Assembly: GCA_046340555.1 (NCBI GenBank)
Contig: JBKDSL010000147.1
Coordinates: forward strand, 1 to 48,949
Length of the DNA stretch: 48,949 nt
From: JALRAP01 sp046340555
GTDB lineage: Bacteria; Bacteroidota; Bacteroidia; AKYH767-A; OLB10
Reading direction: 5' to 3'
Numbering within the stretch: position 1 is the stretch's first letter; each line of letters opens with the position of its first letter. The notes under the pieces were generated by a model. It was not told the DNA's origin. It did no database searches and saw only the letters and a program-made list of their open reading frames with translations. A program made the translations under genes and the position numbers. Of the stretch, positions 16,602 through 24,619 are shown piece by piece.

Positions 16602-18137
16602 CTATTTCACCTTCAAGAACCGCGCGCTAGACGAAAGCTCATGAGTAAAATCCTTGAAACGACAGAAATAAATTCCGTGAGCCAATTCAGAAATGTCTAC
16701 ATCTGTCGGCGGGTAGATGATTTTGGTCATGACCAGCTTGCCGGTGTTTTGAAAAACTTCCATTTGGAATGCTCGAGCATCTGTGTTCTTTAACGTAACA
16801 TGTAACCAATCATCCGTAAGTGTAGGATAAATGATAACATTATTCATGGTTTCATCCGCCTCTTCTATGGAGCTTGGGTTGCATAAATAGTTCGGGCTCT
16901 GGGTGCCGGTAGCAATGGAATTTACCTGAGGATTGATGATGTTAATTGTTCCAGATACAGTTGAGTGAGGTGTGGCTGGCAGATTGACAAGTGTGTTGGT
17001 TGCTAACGAAAGAGGAGAAAAGAAGCAACTGTTAGCAGAATCGACCTTGGCAATGAATCCTGTAGTTCCACTCCCTCCCACAATCAAATAACTTCCATCG
17101 GAAGACTTGATCATGCTTTGTATCATCACATTTTGAAATCCAAGAGGCAAATATGATTTGGCTGAAATTAAATTTCCTAAACTGTCAATCTTGATTAATA
17201 CTGGTGCCGTATTACCAGATGATAATCCAGTTGCATTCACAGCCAGAACATAGTTTCCCCCTGTTTCCGCTTCCATGGAAACTACACTCAAATCTAATCC
17301 GTTTTGATTGAATTTTTTGAGTAACAAAGTGTTGGACAGGGTGGAATCTGTAATGGCAAAGGCTATGCTGGAACCTTGTGGACCACCGAATCCAGCAACA
17401 CCGCATATGGCATAGGAGCCATTAGGGGCCAAACGGATGTCCCTGGTGTAGGTGGCCACATTGAATGACGATTGTTTGACTAGGTTGCCTGATGTGTCCA
17501 ATACCGCTATGGCAGTGGCTAAATTGGCAAAGGCGACTTCACCATTTCCTAGGTATCGACCCCTGTAATTTGGGCTGGCAAATTGATTGGTGTTCAAATA
17601 TCCTTGCTGCAAAACCGAACCAGAGGAATCAATTAGGACCACTGAAGGTTTGGCGCTGCCCAATAATCCTACAGTCCCTGTGACTACGAAATGATCAGGC
17701 GATACTTCAAAGCAACTGTTAGAGTAATCGTTACCCGATACAGCTCCCATCCGCTTGAACCATACAATCTGTAAAGCCGAATCTAGTTTGGCAACGAACC
17801 AATCATAATCATTGAAGTTGTCATACATGGAACCAGTAACTAGGTAGTATCCCGCTGATGCCTGAACAACGGCATATGGAAGTTCAGTTGCGGTGCTACC
17901 GAAAACATTTTGCTGAAGTATATCTCCTGTTGGTGAAATCTCCATAATGGTGGCATTAGCTTGATTACCGCTGAATGTATACCCTGTAGCAACATAGTTT
18001 CCATCCATATTCTCACAAACTGCACGAATTTCCGTGCTGCCGTTTATTAGCATACTGAACGCTGTCTGCTGACTTTGGCCTCGTAATGGGGAAATCAAAA
18101 TTGCAAATACTAACAGTTGGTAGATTTTCAGTCTCAT
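16602..18137 (-). CDS. Secreted repeat protein with T9SS type A C-terminal domain
   Basis: 511 residues from the ATG at 18137, which begins the signal peptide MRLKIYQLLVFAILISPLRGQ. In-frame sequence upstream to 18425 is rejected because the promoter lies within it. The body (about residues 25-410) contains recurring phrases such as GNYVATGYTF, GYYLVTGSM, DHFVVTGTV and GSYLIVGGSG at roughly 50-residue intervals, suggesting a beta-propeller or similar repeat fold. The C-terminal ~80 residues (NVIIYPTLTDDWLHV... GIYFCRF...) form the T9SS sorting domain. The function is unknown; probably cell surface or secreted. Confidence 0.85.
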   Translation of the reverse strand: MRLKIYQLLVFAILISPLRGQSQQTAFSMLINGSTEIRAVCENMDGNYVATGYTFSGNQANATIMEISPTGDILQQNVFGSTATELPYAVVQASAGYYLVTGSMYDNFNDYDWFVAKLDSALQIVWFKRMGAVSGNDYSNSCFEVSPDHFVVTGTVGLLGSAKPSVVLIDSSGSVLQQGYLNTNQFASPNYRGRYLGNGEVAFANLATAIAVLDTSGNLVKQSSFNVATYTRDIRLAPNGSYAICGVAGFGGPQGSSIAFAITDSTLSNTLLLKKFNQNGLDLSVVSMEAETGGNYVLAVNATGLSSGNTAPVLIKIDSLGNLISAKSYLPLGFQNVMIQSMIKSSDGSYLIVGGSGTTGFIAKVDSANSCFFSPLSLATNTLVNLPATPHSTVSGTINIINPQVNSIATGTQSPNYLCNPSSIEEADETMNNVIIYPTLTDDWLHVTLKNTDARAFQMEVFQNTGKLVMTKIIYPPTDVDISELAHGIYFCRFKDFTHELSSSARFLKVK

Positions 18138-18155
18138 GGATGTTTGAATTTTGTA

Positions 18156-18186
18156 CAAAGCTAAATTATCAATACAATCGGACAAA
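18156..18186 (-). promoter_or_regulatory. Consensus promoter of the T9SS repeat-protein gene
   Basis: On the minus strand, TTTG (18183-18186), 19 nt, TAGCTTTG (18156-18163), then 18 nt to the ATG at 18137. This is the most complete -33/-7 pair seen before a gene in the window, and it fixes the translation start. Confidence 0.75.
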
Positions 18187-18281
18187 TTCAAATGAGCAGG
18201 ATTTACTTGTGAAGACCCTTGTAAATACTTCATCATCGTCAAAGTATAAATGCGAGTTGCCCTCTGTATGCTTTTCTTATG

Positions 18282-18347
18282 CCGAAGTGTAAATGCGTAG
18301 CATTTTCTACAACCAGCACCGAAGTGTAAATGCGTAGCATTTTCTAC
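18282..18347. repeat. Tandem 29-mer repeat
   Basis: An exact 29-bp unit beginning CCGAAGTGTAAATGC occurs at 18282-18310 and 18319-18347 (period 37). Weaker TAAATGC echoes occur near 18247 and 18402. Confidence 0.8.
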
Positions 18348-18355
18348 TTCGGTGC
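18316..18355. repeat. Long imperfect hairpin
   Basis: The outer arms GCACCGAAGT/ACTTCGGTGC pair perfectly over 10 bp. Inside them AAATGC/GCATTT pairs around loop GTA, so the second 29-mer copy is embedded in a two-part stem. Confidence 0.75.
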
Positions 18356-18430
18356 TTTGCTTCCCGGTGAGCCCTGAAGTGGAGGCCTGCGAAGTGCCGT
18401 GTAAATGCCTCGGTGGCTTCGCCACCTACA

Positions 18431-18485
18431 TTTTTCATTTGCTCGATTTCGCTCAAGCAAGCTTGGCTCATCTGCAAATGAAAAA
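18431..18485. repeat. 12-bp inverted repeat
   Basis: TTTTTCATTTGC (18431-18442) and its exact reverse complement (18474-18485) flank 31 bp. The right arm overlaps the terminator-like hairpin that follows. Confidence 0.7.
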
Positions 18486-18510
18486 TGCCCCGACTTTAGT
18501 CGAGGCATTT
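18481..18510 (-). terminator. Terminator-like hairpin downstream of the tRNA-Ser 3' copy
   Basis: On the minus strand, a 13-bp stem with one mismatch, AAATGCC.CGACT paired with AGTCG.GGCATTT, followed by a T-tract. It lies just beyond the truncated tRNA-Ser copy. Confidence 0.6.
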
Positions 18511-18523
18511 ACTCTGGTACTTC

Positions 18524-18540
18524 GCGGAGAGAGAGGGATT
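18524..18540 (-). repeat. Truncated copy of tRNA-Ser 3' end
   Basis: 17 bp identical to 18697-18713, that is, the last part of the T arm, the acceptor 3' strand, the discriminator and one further base. It has the same orientation as the tRNA and lies about 157 bp beyond its 3' end. Confidence 0.75.
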
Positions 18541-18654
18541 ATTCGCTTCGCTCATGATCCCCTGATCTCCGGAAGTCAAAATCAAATCATTCGCTGCGCT
18601 GGTTTTTATTTTCTTTCAAGCCCCTGAATGCAAGCTTTCGGGACTTTCCAGAAA

Positions 18655-18679
18655 ACAAAAAGTCCCGCCAAGGCGGGAC
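18655..18679 (-). terminator. Rho-independent terminator of tRNA-Ser
   Basis: On the minus strand, GTCCCGCC-tt-GGCGGGAC (8-bp perfect stem) followed by TTTTTG, 19 nt after the tRNA. Confidence 0.85.
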
Positions 18680-18697
18680 ATGATTTGATTTATTCAG

Positions 18698-18782
18698 CGG
18701 AGAGAGAGGGATTCGAACCCTCGGTACCTTGCGGTACACACGCTTTCCAAGCGTGCTCGATCGGCCACTCTGACATCTCTCC
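18698..18782 (-). tRNA. tRNA-Ser (anticodon GGA)
   Basis: Class II tRNA with a long variable arm (TACC...GGTACC). The acceptor GGAGAGA pairs with TCTCTCC. The anticodon stem CACGC/GCGTG has loop TTGGAAA, giving anticodon GGA. The T arm is GAGGG/CCCTC with loop TTCGAAT. CCA is not encoded (CTG follows discriminator G), unlike tRNA-Arg in the same window. Confidence 0.95.
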
Positions 18783-18818
18783 AAGATGTCAATCCGTCAT
18801 TGACGAATCATAGTATTA

Positions 18819-18826
18819 CAAAGATA
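18819..18826 (-). promoter_or_regulatory. -7 box of tRNA-Ser
   Basis: TATCTTTG on the minus strand, 36 nt before the tRNA 5' end. No clear -33 box. Confidence 0.55.
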
Positions 18827-18840
18827 CGAATTTAACAGCA

Positions 18841-21261
18841 TCACTTTACGGCTGTTGTGTCGGCATTGGAACTGTCAGAGGCCATTTGATGATCGCATTC
18901 GCCAGCACCACCACCCTTCATTTTATCGCAGCATTCGCCACCTTTTTCATATCCCATCATCTTGCAACATTCTTTGCCTTCCATGCCTGTGCAATCTTTC
19001 ATCATTTTGTGGCAATCTTCGGCACTCATTCCTTCGCATCCTTCCATCATCATGTGCGAACACTGCTCTGCAGAACATCCACCATCCACACAAGCTTCCA
19101 TCATGGTGCTGATTTTCTTCATGCGGTTTTCCTGGATAGTGTCGGCATGCATGCTGGCTAACGACGGAGCGATAACCAAGGATACGATGCTCATCAACTT
19201 GATCAAGATGTTCATCGATGGACCACTGGTATCCTTGAAAGGATCACCTACAGTGTCGCCCGTTACAGAAGCCTTGTGAGGCTCGGATTTCTTGTAGAAT
19301 ACTTCGCCGTTGATCTCAACACCTTTCTCAAACGACTTCTTGGCGTTATCCCAAGCACCTCCCGCGTTGTTCATGAACATACCCATCAACACGCCGCTAA
19401 CAGTAGCTCCAGCAAGGAAACCACCCAATACCTCAGGGCCCATGATGAATCCTACCAGCACTGGGGAAATCAAAGCAATGGCTCCGGGCAACAGCATGCG
19501 CTTGATCGAAGCTTCGGTGCTGATGGCAACGCAACGATCGTATTGTGGCTTGCCTGTACCTTCCAAGATGCCTGGAATTTCACGGAATTGGCGACGCACT
19601 TCTTCAACCATCGCCATGGCCGCTTGGCCAACAGCCGTAATGGCAAGTGAAGAAAACACAAACGGTATCATGGCTCCAACGAATAATCCTGCCAACACAT
19701 CGGCATTGTAGATGTCGATGCCGTCAATTTTAGCTATACCTACGAACGCCGCGAAGAGCGCAAGCGCAGTCAATGCTGCAGATGCAATCGCAAAACCTTT
19801 TCCGGTGGCAGCAGTGGTGTTTCCAACTGCATCGAGGATATCGGTTTTTTCACGAACCTCTGCAGGCAGTTCACTCATTTCAGCAATACCACCTGCGTTG
19901 TCGGCAATCGGACCAAATGCATCAATCGCCAATTGCATGGCTGTTGTAGCCATCATACCTGCAGCTGCAATGGCAACTCCGTAAAGGCCTGCAAAGTGGT
20001 AAGAGCCATAAATACCAGCGGCAAGAACCAAGATAGGAAGCAGGGTGGACTCCATACCAACCGACAAACCACCGATGATGTTGGTGGCGTGTCCGGTAGA
20101 GGATTGCCTTACGATGGAATTAACCGGGCGACGACCCATGGCCGTGTAATACTCGGTAATGATGCTCATAAGGGTACCTACAACCAAACCTACTATTATT
20201 GAATAGAACACATCCATGTTTGAAAATTCGAATCCACGCAACTCCATGTTAGCTGGCAGGATCATGGTAGTGGCAAAGTAGGATGCGATGGCTGTGAAGA
20301 CGATACTGCCCCAGTTACCCAGGTTCAAAGCGTTTTGTACAGCCGAGGTGGAAAGTTCACCGCCATCTTTAATGCGTACAAACCAAGTGCCTATGATTGA
20401 GAACACGATTCCTAAACCAGCTATAAGCATCGGCAACAGCATGGGGGCCATCCCGTCGAACATGTCGCCAGTGGATGTCGTTTCACGACCAAGAACCATC
20501 GTGGCAAGTACCGTAGCAACGTAAGAACCGAACAAGTCGGCTCCCATACCGGCAACGTCACCTACGTTATCACCTACGTTGTCGGCGATGGTGGCAGGGT
20601 TGCGTGGATCATCTTCAGGGATGCCCGCCTCAACCTTACCAACCAAGTCGGCACCTACGTCGGCAGCTTTGGTATAGATACCACCACCAACACGTGCAAA
20701 TAAGGCGATCGACTCAGCACCTAGTGAGAAACCAGTCAATACTTCAATGGCTCGTTCCATCTCGATGCTGGCTACCGCCGCACCTGGAGCAAGCAAATGC
20801 ACAATCACCAGGAATAATCCACCTAAACCAAGAACGGCCAAACCAGCCACTCCCATTCCCATCACTGAACCTCCGGCAAAGGAAACCTTTAGGGCTTTTG
20901 AAAGGGAAGTCCTGGCAGCTTCGGCCGTGCGTACATTTGCCTTTGTGGCTATACGCATACCGATATATCCCGCCAAGGCACTGAAAAACGCGCCCACCAC
21001 GAAGGCGATGCCGATCGACCAATGCGAGTTCTCATGACTGCTACCCAACCAAGCCAACAGCATTGAGGCCAGGATTACGAAATAGGTCAGGATTTTGTAC
21101 TCGGCTTTCAAAAAAGCCATAGCACCATTGGCAATGTGTCCGCTGATTTCCTTCATGCGGTCGTTACCTGCGCTTTGCTTGGATACCCAAGAGCCCATGA
21201 TAAAGGTATAGGCCAATGCCAATACACCAAAAACGGGAATTAAATAAAATAAACTGTCCAT
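18841..21261 (-). CDS. hppA: Membrane-bound pyrophosphatase, K+-dependent type, with Cys/Met-rich tail
   Basis: 806 residues. It hydrolyses cytosolic pyrophosphate to pump Na+ and/or H+ across the inner membrane. The signature DVGADLVGK is at residues 201-209, followed by the acidic EDDPRNPATIADNVGDNVGD substrate/Mg2+ site. GNTTAATGKGFAI has alanine where K+-independent enzymes have lysine (GNTTKAT), so K+ dependence is predicted from family knowledge. Beyond the usual end (about residue 715), the protein carries an unusual hydrophilic tail with 11 cysteines between residues 724 and 789, many MM pairs and several His (CSHMMMEGC, CHKMMKDC, CCKMM, CCDKM). The C-terminus of this family faces the periplasm, so the tail could bind soft metals there. 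A -7 box lies 38 nt upstream. Confidence 0.95.
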   Translation of the reverse strand: MDSLFYLIPVFGVLALAYTFIMGSWVSKQSAGNDRMKEISGHIANGAMAFLKAEYKILTYFVILASMLLAWLGSSHENSHWSIGIAFVVGAFFSALAGYIGMRIATKANVRTAEAARTSLSKALKVSFAGGSVMGMGVAGLAVLGLGGLFLVIVHLLAPGAAVASIEMERAIEVLTGFSLGAESIALFARVGGGIYTKAADVGADLVGKVEAGIPEDDPRNPATIADNVGDNVGDVAGMGADLFGSYVATVLATMVLGRETTSTGDMFDGMAPMLLPMLIAGLGIVFSIIGTWFVRIKDGGELSTSAVQNALNLGNWGSIVFTAIASYFATTMILPANMELRGFEFSNMDVFYSIIVGLVVGTLMSIITEYYTAMGRRPVNSIVRQSSTGHATNIIGGLSVGMESTLLPILVLAAGIYGSYHFAGLYGVAIAAAGMMATTAMQLAIDAFGPIADNAGGIAEMSELPAEVREKTDILDAVGNTTAATGKGFAIASAALTALALFAAFVGIAKIDGIDIYNADVLAGLFVGAMIPFVFSSLAITAVGQAAMAMVEEVRRQFREIPGILEGTGKPQYDRCVAISTEASIKRMLLPGAIALISPVLVGFIMGPEVLGGFLAGATVSGVLMGMFMNNAGGAWDNAKKSFEKGVEINGEVFYKKSEPHKASVTGDTVGDPFKDTSGPSMNILIKLMSIVSLVIAPSLASMHADTIQENRMKKISTMMEACVDGGCSAEQCSHMMMEGCEGMSAEDCHKMMKDCTGMEGKECCKMMGYEKGGECCDKMKGGGAGECDHQMASDSSNADTTAVK

Positions 21262-21298
21262 ATGTTGTTAAGGGTTTGTAATCAATTTAAAAGGAGCG

Positions 21299-21306
21299 CA
21301 AAGTTA
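21299..21306 (-). promoter_or_regulatory. -7 box of hppA
   Basis: TAACTTTG on the minus strand, about 37 nt before the ATG. A TTTTT run 16 nt farther up is a weak -33 candidate. Confidence 0.5.
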
Positions 21307-21417
21307 TCAAAGAAATCGATTGAAAAACAGCTTTTCCTCAAACGAAAACCTTTGATATACAGCTACTATTCAGGTCGATACAGATGGAGTGGTGCTTAAA
21401 AAGCGGTGAAATAGACC

Positions 21418-22338
21418 TTACCTTGCCGACTGCAAACCCCTCTTTTTGATCTGGTACATGCAAAAGCCTGCAATCAAAACCGAAAGCGCCACCAGCCATA
21501 AGTCACCCGATCCTTTACCCACTTCGTTCTCATCAATAATCGGATTGGTGGAGGATTGGTTCACAAAAGACAGCAAAACCGCTATTCCATTATTGGCGAA
21601 ATGAGCTAATATGGGCAGCCAAAGGCTTCCCGACCATAACAGCATGTATCCAAAAACAGCACCTAGTACCATTCTGGGAAGGAATCCATAGAACTGCATA
21701 TGGATGGCGCTGAATAGGGCAGCCGATATCCATATGGCTAAATGCTTATTGCTGGAGAGCTTGCCAAAAAGGTTCTGAATTAATCCGCGAAACAATAACT
21801 CCTCTGCAATGGCTGGAACTACAGCAATAACCAAAAGGTTTGTTAAAAGGTCAGAGGTGCTGTTCGCCAATAGCATAGCCTCGGTAATATTGTGCATCTG
21901 TTCCTCTGCCTCTTTCATCCATTGCTCAACACCACTAAGGCTCTCAGGTAGTACCATGAATTCATTCATCATTACCATGAAGTTGATCAGAGGAAGCGAA
22001 AACAAGAGCGCTATCAAGGCGAACATGGCGGAGGGGGCGCCACCTTCGGGCTTTCTGAATCCTAACTCTTCCAATGGCGATTTAAACAGTAAAAACGCTC
22101 CCAGTAGCGAGGGAATCGTGAACGAGCCAAATCCAGTCCCTATCAAGACCAAGAGTTTCATGGCATCTACGTGTTTTTCGCCTTCAGCAACAAGCAAATC
22201 ACTGGCGCTCAATCCCCAAATTCCTGATATCAGAAGTGAGGCCAACATGCTGAATGTGATGGATCCCAACATAACCAAAAAGGACACAACAAGAAATTTT
22301 CTGTAAAGTGGCAGCTCGGCCAATAGTCCCGGTCGCAT
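21418..22338 (-). CDS. CPBP-family intramembrane metalloprotease
   Basis: 306 residues with about eight hydrophobic segments. The CPBP (Abi/CAAX protease) motifs are intact: AEELLFRG (EExxxR), SAIHMQFYG (FxxxH region) and HFANN (HxxxN). Family members cleave prenylated or other membrane substrates, or act in immunity or protein maturation; the substrate is unknown. The gene starts at 22338, divergent from dusB. It may run on toward hppA, which however has its own -7 box. Confidence 0.88.
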   Translation of the reverse strand: MRPGLLAELPLYRKFLVVSFLVMLGSITFSMLASLLISGIWGLSASDLLVAEGEKHVDAMKLLVLIGTGFGSFTIPSLLGAFLLFKSPLEELGFRKPEGGAPSAMFALIALLFSLPLINFMVMMNEFMVLPESLSGVEQWMKEAEEQMHNITEAMLLANSTSDLLTNLLVIAVVPAIAEELLFRGLIQNLFGKLSSNKHLAIWISAALFSAIHMQFYGFLPRMVLGAVFGYMLLWSGSLWLPILAHFANNGIAVLLSFVNQSSTNPIIDENEVGKGSGDLWLVALSVLIAGFCMYQIKKRGLQSAR

Positions 22339-22346
22339 GATTTCGG

Positions 22347-22354
22347 TAATTTTG
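22347..22354 (+). promoter_or_regulatory. -7 box of dusB
   Basis: TAATTTTG matches TAnnTTTG, 27 nt before the TTG start codon. No good -33 box. Confidence 0.45.
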
Positions 22355-22381
22355 CGCTAAATTACGCTTCAGCGAAATAGT

Positions 22382-23374
22382 TTGGTTAAAATTGGAAACA
22401 TAGAATTAGGCGAATTCCCGTTGCTGTTGGCTCCCATGGAGGACGTCAGCGATCCGCCTTTCCGTGCCGTTTGCAAAGACCACGGTGCCGATATGATGTA
22501 CACCGAGTTCATCTCCTCTGAGGGATTGATCCGCGATGCAGTGAAAAGCGTACGCAAGCTCGACATATTCGAATATGAGCGCCCCATCGGCATTCAACTC
22601 TATGGCTCCGAAATCGAATCCATGCGCGAAGCCGCTGAAATTGCGGATGAAGCCAATCCCGATCTGATCGATATCAATTACGGCTGCCCGGTTAAAGGCG
22701 TTGCCTGCCGTGGAGCGGGAGCGGGATTACTTCGCGACATTCCCAAGATGGTGGCCATGACAGCCGAAATTGTGAAAATCGCCAACCGACCAGTTACCGT
22801 AAAAACGCGTTTGGGGTGGGATAACGATTCGTTGAATATTGTAGAAGTGGCAGAGCGTTTACAAGATATCGGTATCGCAGCACTTTCGATTCATGGTAGA
22901 ACTCGGGCGCAGTTATATAAAGGCCCTGCTGATTGGACACTCATCGGCAAGGTTAAAGACAATCCTCGCATACAAATACCCATTTTTGGAAATGGTGACG
23001 TGGATTCGCCAGAGAAGGCTTTTGATATGAAGAACCGCTACGGAGTGGATGGATTGATGATCGGTCGAGCCAGCATCGGATATCCTTGGATCTTCAACGA
23101 AATCAAACACTATTTACGCACTGGCACCAAAGCGCCATTGCCCGATAATACCATGCGCGTTTCAACGTGTCGCAAACACTTTGAGCGATCCATCGAGTGG
23201 AAAGGTCCAATTACGGGCATTCACGAAATGCGCCGTCACTATGCCAGCTATTTCAAGGGCTACGACAATTTCAAGGAAATCAGGACAAAATTGGTTACCA
23301 CTTACGATCCGCAGGAGATTCACGCACTTCTCGATATGATTCAGGAGCGGTATTCCGACGGCGTTGAGGCCTAA
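22382..23374 (+). CDS. dusB: tRNA-dihydrouridine synthase (DusB type)
   Basis: A 330-residue FMN-dependent enzyme reducing uridine to dihydrouridine in tRNA D-loops. Conserved elements are LAPMEDVSDPPFR near residue 16, DINYGCPVKGVACRGAGAG (catalytic Cys in the GCP segment), SIHGRTRAQLYKG, and GNGDV/GRASIGYPWIF, the FMN phosphate-binding end of the TIM barrel. The start is TTG at 22382, which gives the family N-terminus VKIGNIEL; no in-frame ATG is closer. It converges with the permease gene (5-bp gap). Confidence 0.93.
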   Translation: MVKIGNIELGEFPLLLAPMEDVSDPPFRAVCKDHGADMMYTEFISSEGLIRDAVKSVRKLDIFEYERPIGIQLYGSEIESMREAAEIADEANPDLIDINYGCPVKGVACRGAGAGLLRDIPKMVAMTAEIVKIANRPVTVKTRLGWDNDSLNIVEVAERLQDIGIAALSIHGRTRAQLYKGPADWTLIGKVKDNPRIQIPIFGNGDVDSPEKAFDMKNRYGVDGLMIGRASIGYPWIFNEIKHYLRTGTKAPLPDNTMRVSTCRKHFERSIEWKGPITGIHEMRRHYASYFKGYDNFKEIRTKLVTTYDPQEIHALLDMIQERYSDGVEA

Positions 23375-23379
23375 ATGGA

Positions 23380-24612
23380 TTACATTCCGGTTTTGCCCGG
23401 ACCTCCTGGAGCGATTTTGCGGGTTGTGATGAAGGCTGCCATTAATCCAATTGCCACCACCAACGTCAGTACATTCAAAAAGTCGACGGCTTGCATTTCC
23501 ACCGGGTAGTTTTCGACGAGATATCCCTCGCCACCCGCCAGTTTGATGATGCCGAATTCCTGTTGTGCAAAGCAAATCAGAAAGCCAAGTAACATGCCAA
23601 TCAAGGCGCCGCCCATGGTCGCCAGTGCACCTTCCAGCATGAAGATTCCTTTTATTTGTTTCAGGCTTGCGCCGATGCTGTCAAGGGTCGATATGTCGCG
23701 CTTCTTCTCGATGATGAGCATGTTCAATGAACCGGCTATGTTGAAAACGGCAATCAGGAGTATGAATGAAAGTATCAGATACACCGCCCATTTTTCAGAT
23801 TTCAGGATCTTGTAGAGGAATTCATGTTGCTGGATGCGCGTTTGCACTTTGTATGCGGGTCCAAGTGATGTTTGCAGCGAAGATTGTATCTGATCCACAT
23901 CCGCATCTTCCTTAACCTTTATTTCAATAGCCGATACCGCCACCTCATCTCCGATTACTTCTCGAGCGAAATCGATAGGCACAATGGCGTACTTGTCGTC
24001 GAATTCCTGCTGAATAGAGAAAACCGCCGTGGGTCTTATCACTCCCGTATTAAAGGCCTCTTCGGGCATCATCAATGATACAGGTTTCCCTTTTTTAGGT
24101 ACATGCACCGTAACCATATTCATGGGGTAGCTCGGAGTAACCCCTAAATGGTATGCTAACCCTGCGCCAAAAACAGCAAAAGAGCTGTCGGCACGGCCTT
24201 TCACGGCAACGCCATCGATTACTTTGGAGTTCACCTCCGATACGTTGAAGAATGAACCGTCTACGCCTTTGATTGTGGCAATGACTTGTTTTTCTCCCGC
24301 TCTCAGCAACGCATTTTCTTCCAAAACACAAGAGGCCTTGGATATGCCTTGGGTTGTCCAAATATTGGTCGAGTCCTGTTGGTCAAGTACGAATGTTTTT
24401 CCTTCGCTTGCGCGGATGCGGATATCGGGGTCGAAGGAGTCGTAGAGCGACATGACAATTCCTGAAAAGCCATTGAAAACCGAAAGCACTATGATTAGCC
24501 CCGCCGTGCTTACGGTGACTCCGATGATGGATATGATGGATATGATATTGGCGGCGTTGCCTTTTCTGCGCGAGATCAGGTATCGGAGCGCTATGAAAAG
24601 TGATACGCGCAT
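23380..24612 (-). CDS. FtsX-family ABC transporter permease (LolC/LolE-like)
   Basis: 410 residues. One N-terminal transmembrane helix is followed by a periplasmic MacB/PCD-like domain (about residues 45-260) and three C-terminal helices. The opening FIALRYLISRRKGNAANIISIISIIGV is typical of the LolC/E permeases that extract lipoproteins from the inner membrane. No LolD ATPase is adjacent. It is separated by 7 bp from the methyltransferase gene upstream and probably cotranscribed with it and rbfA. Confidence 0.88.
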   Translation of the reverse strand: MRVSLFIALRYLISRRKGNAANIISIISIIGVTVSTAGLIIVLSVFNGFSGIVMSLYDSFDPDIRIRASEGKTFVLDQQDSTNIWTTQGISKASCVLEENALLRAGEKQVIATIKGVDGSFFNVSEVNSKVIDGVAVKGRADSSFAVFGAGLAYHLGVTPSYPMNMVTVHVPKKGKPVSLMMPEEAFNTGVIRPTAVFSIQQEFDDKYAIVPIDFAREVIGDEVAVSAIEIKVKEDADVDQIQSSLQTSLGPAYKVQTRIQQHEFLYKILKSEKWAVYLILSFILLIAVFNIAGSLNMLIIEKKRDISTLDSIGASLKQIKGIFMLEGALATMGGALIGMLLGFLICFAQQEFGIIKLAGGEGYLVENYPVEMQAVDFLNVLTLVVAIGLMAAFITTRKIAPGGPGKTGM

Positions 24613-24619
24613 GCAGTTG

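Larger units (their letters stand above)
18187..18697. other. Gene-free stretch of nested inverted repeats
   Basis: No credible gene. It contains a duplicated 29-mer, at least four hairpins (18316-18355, 18412-18426, 18431-18485, 18483-18510), a copy of the tRNA-Ser 3' end (18524-18540) and the tRNA-Ser terminator. ORFs here are products of the repeats. Confidence 0.7.

Noticed and set aside
18138..18425. N-terminal extension of the T9SS repeat protein back to 18425
   Set aside because: It crosses a full -33/-7 promoter and palindromic repeats, and a clear signal peptide begins at 18137.
18587..18784. Minus-strand ORF of 65 codons across tRNA-Ser, and a plus-strand ORF over the same tRNA
   Set aside because: They are translations of the tRNA itself, a well-known class of false gene calls.
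19276..20984. Many overlapping plus-strand ORFs opposite hppA
   Set aside because: Shadows of a high-confidence conserved membrane protein; low-complexity translations with no domains.
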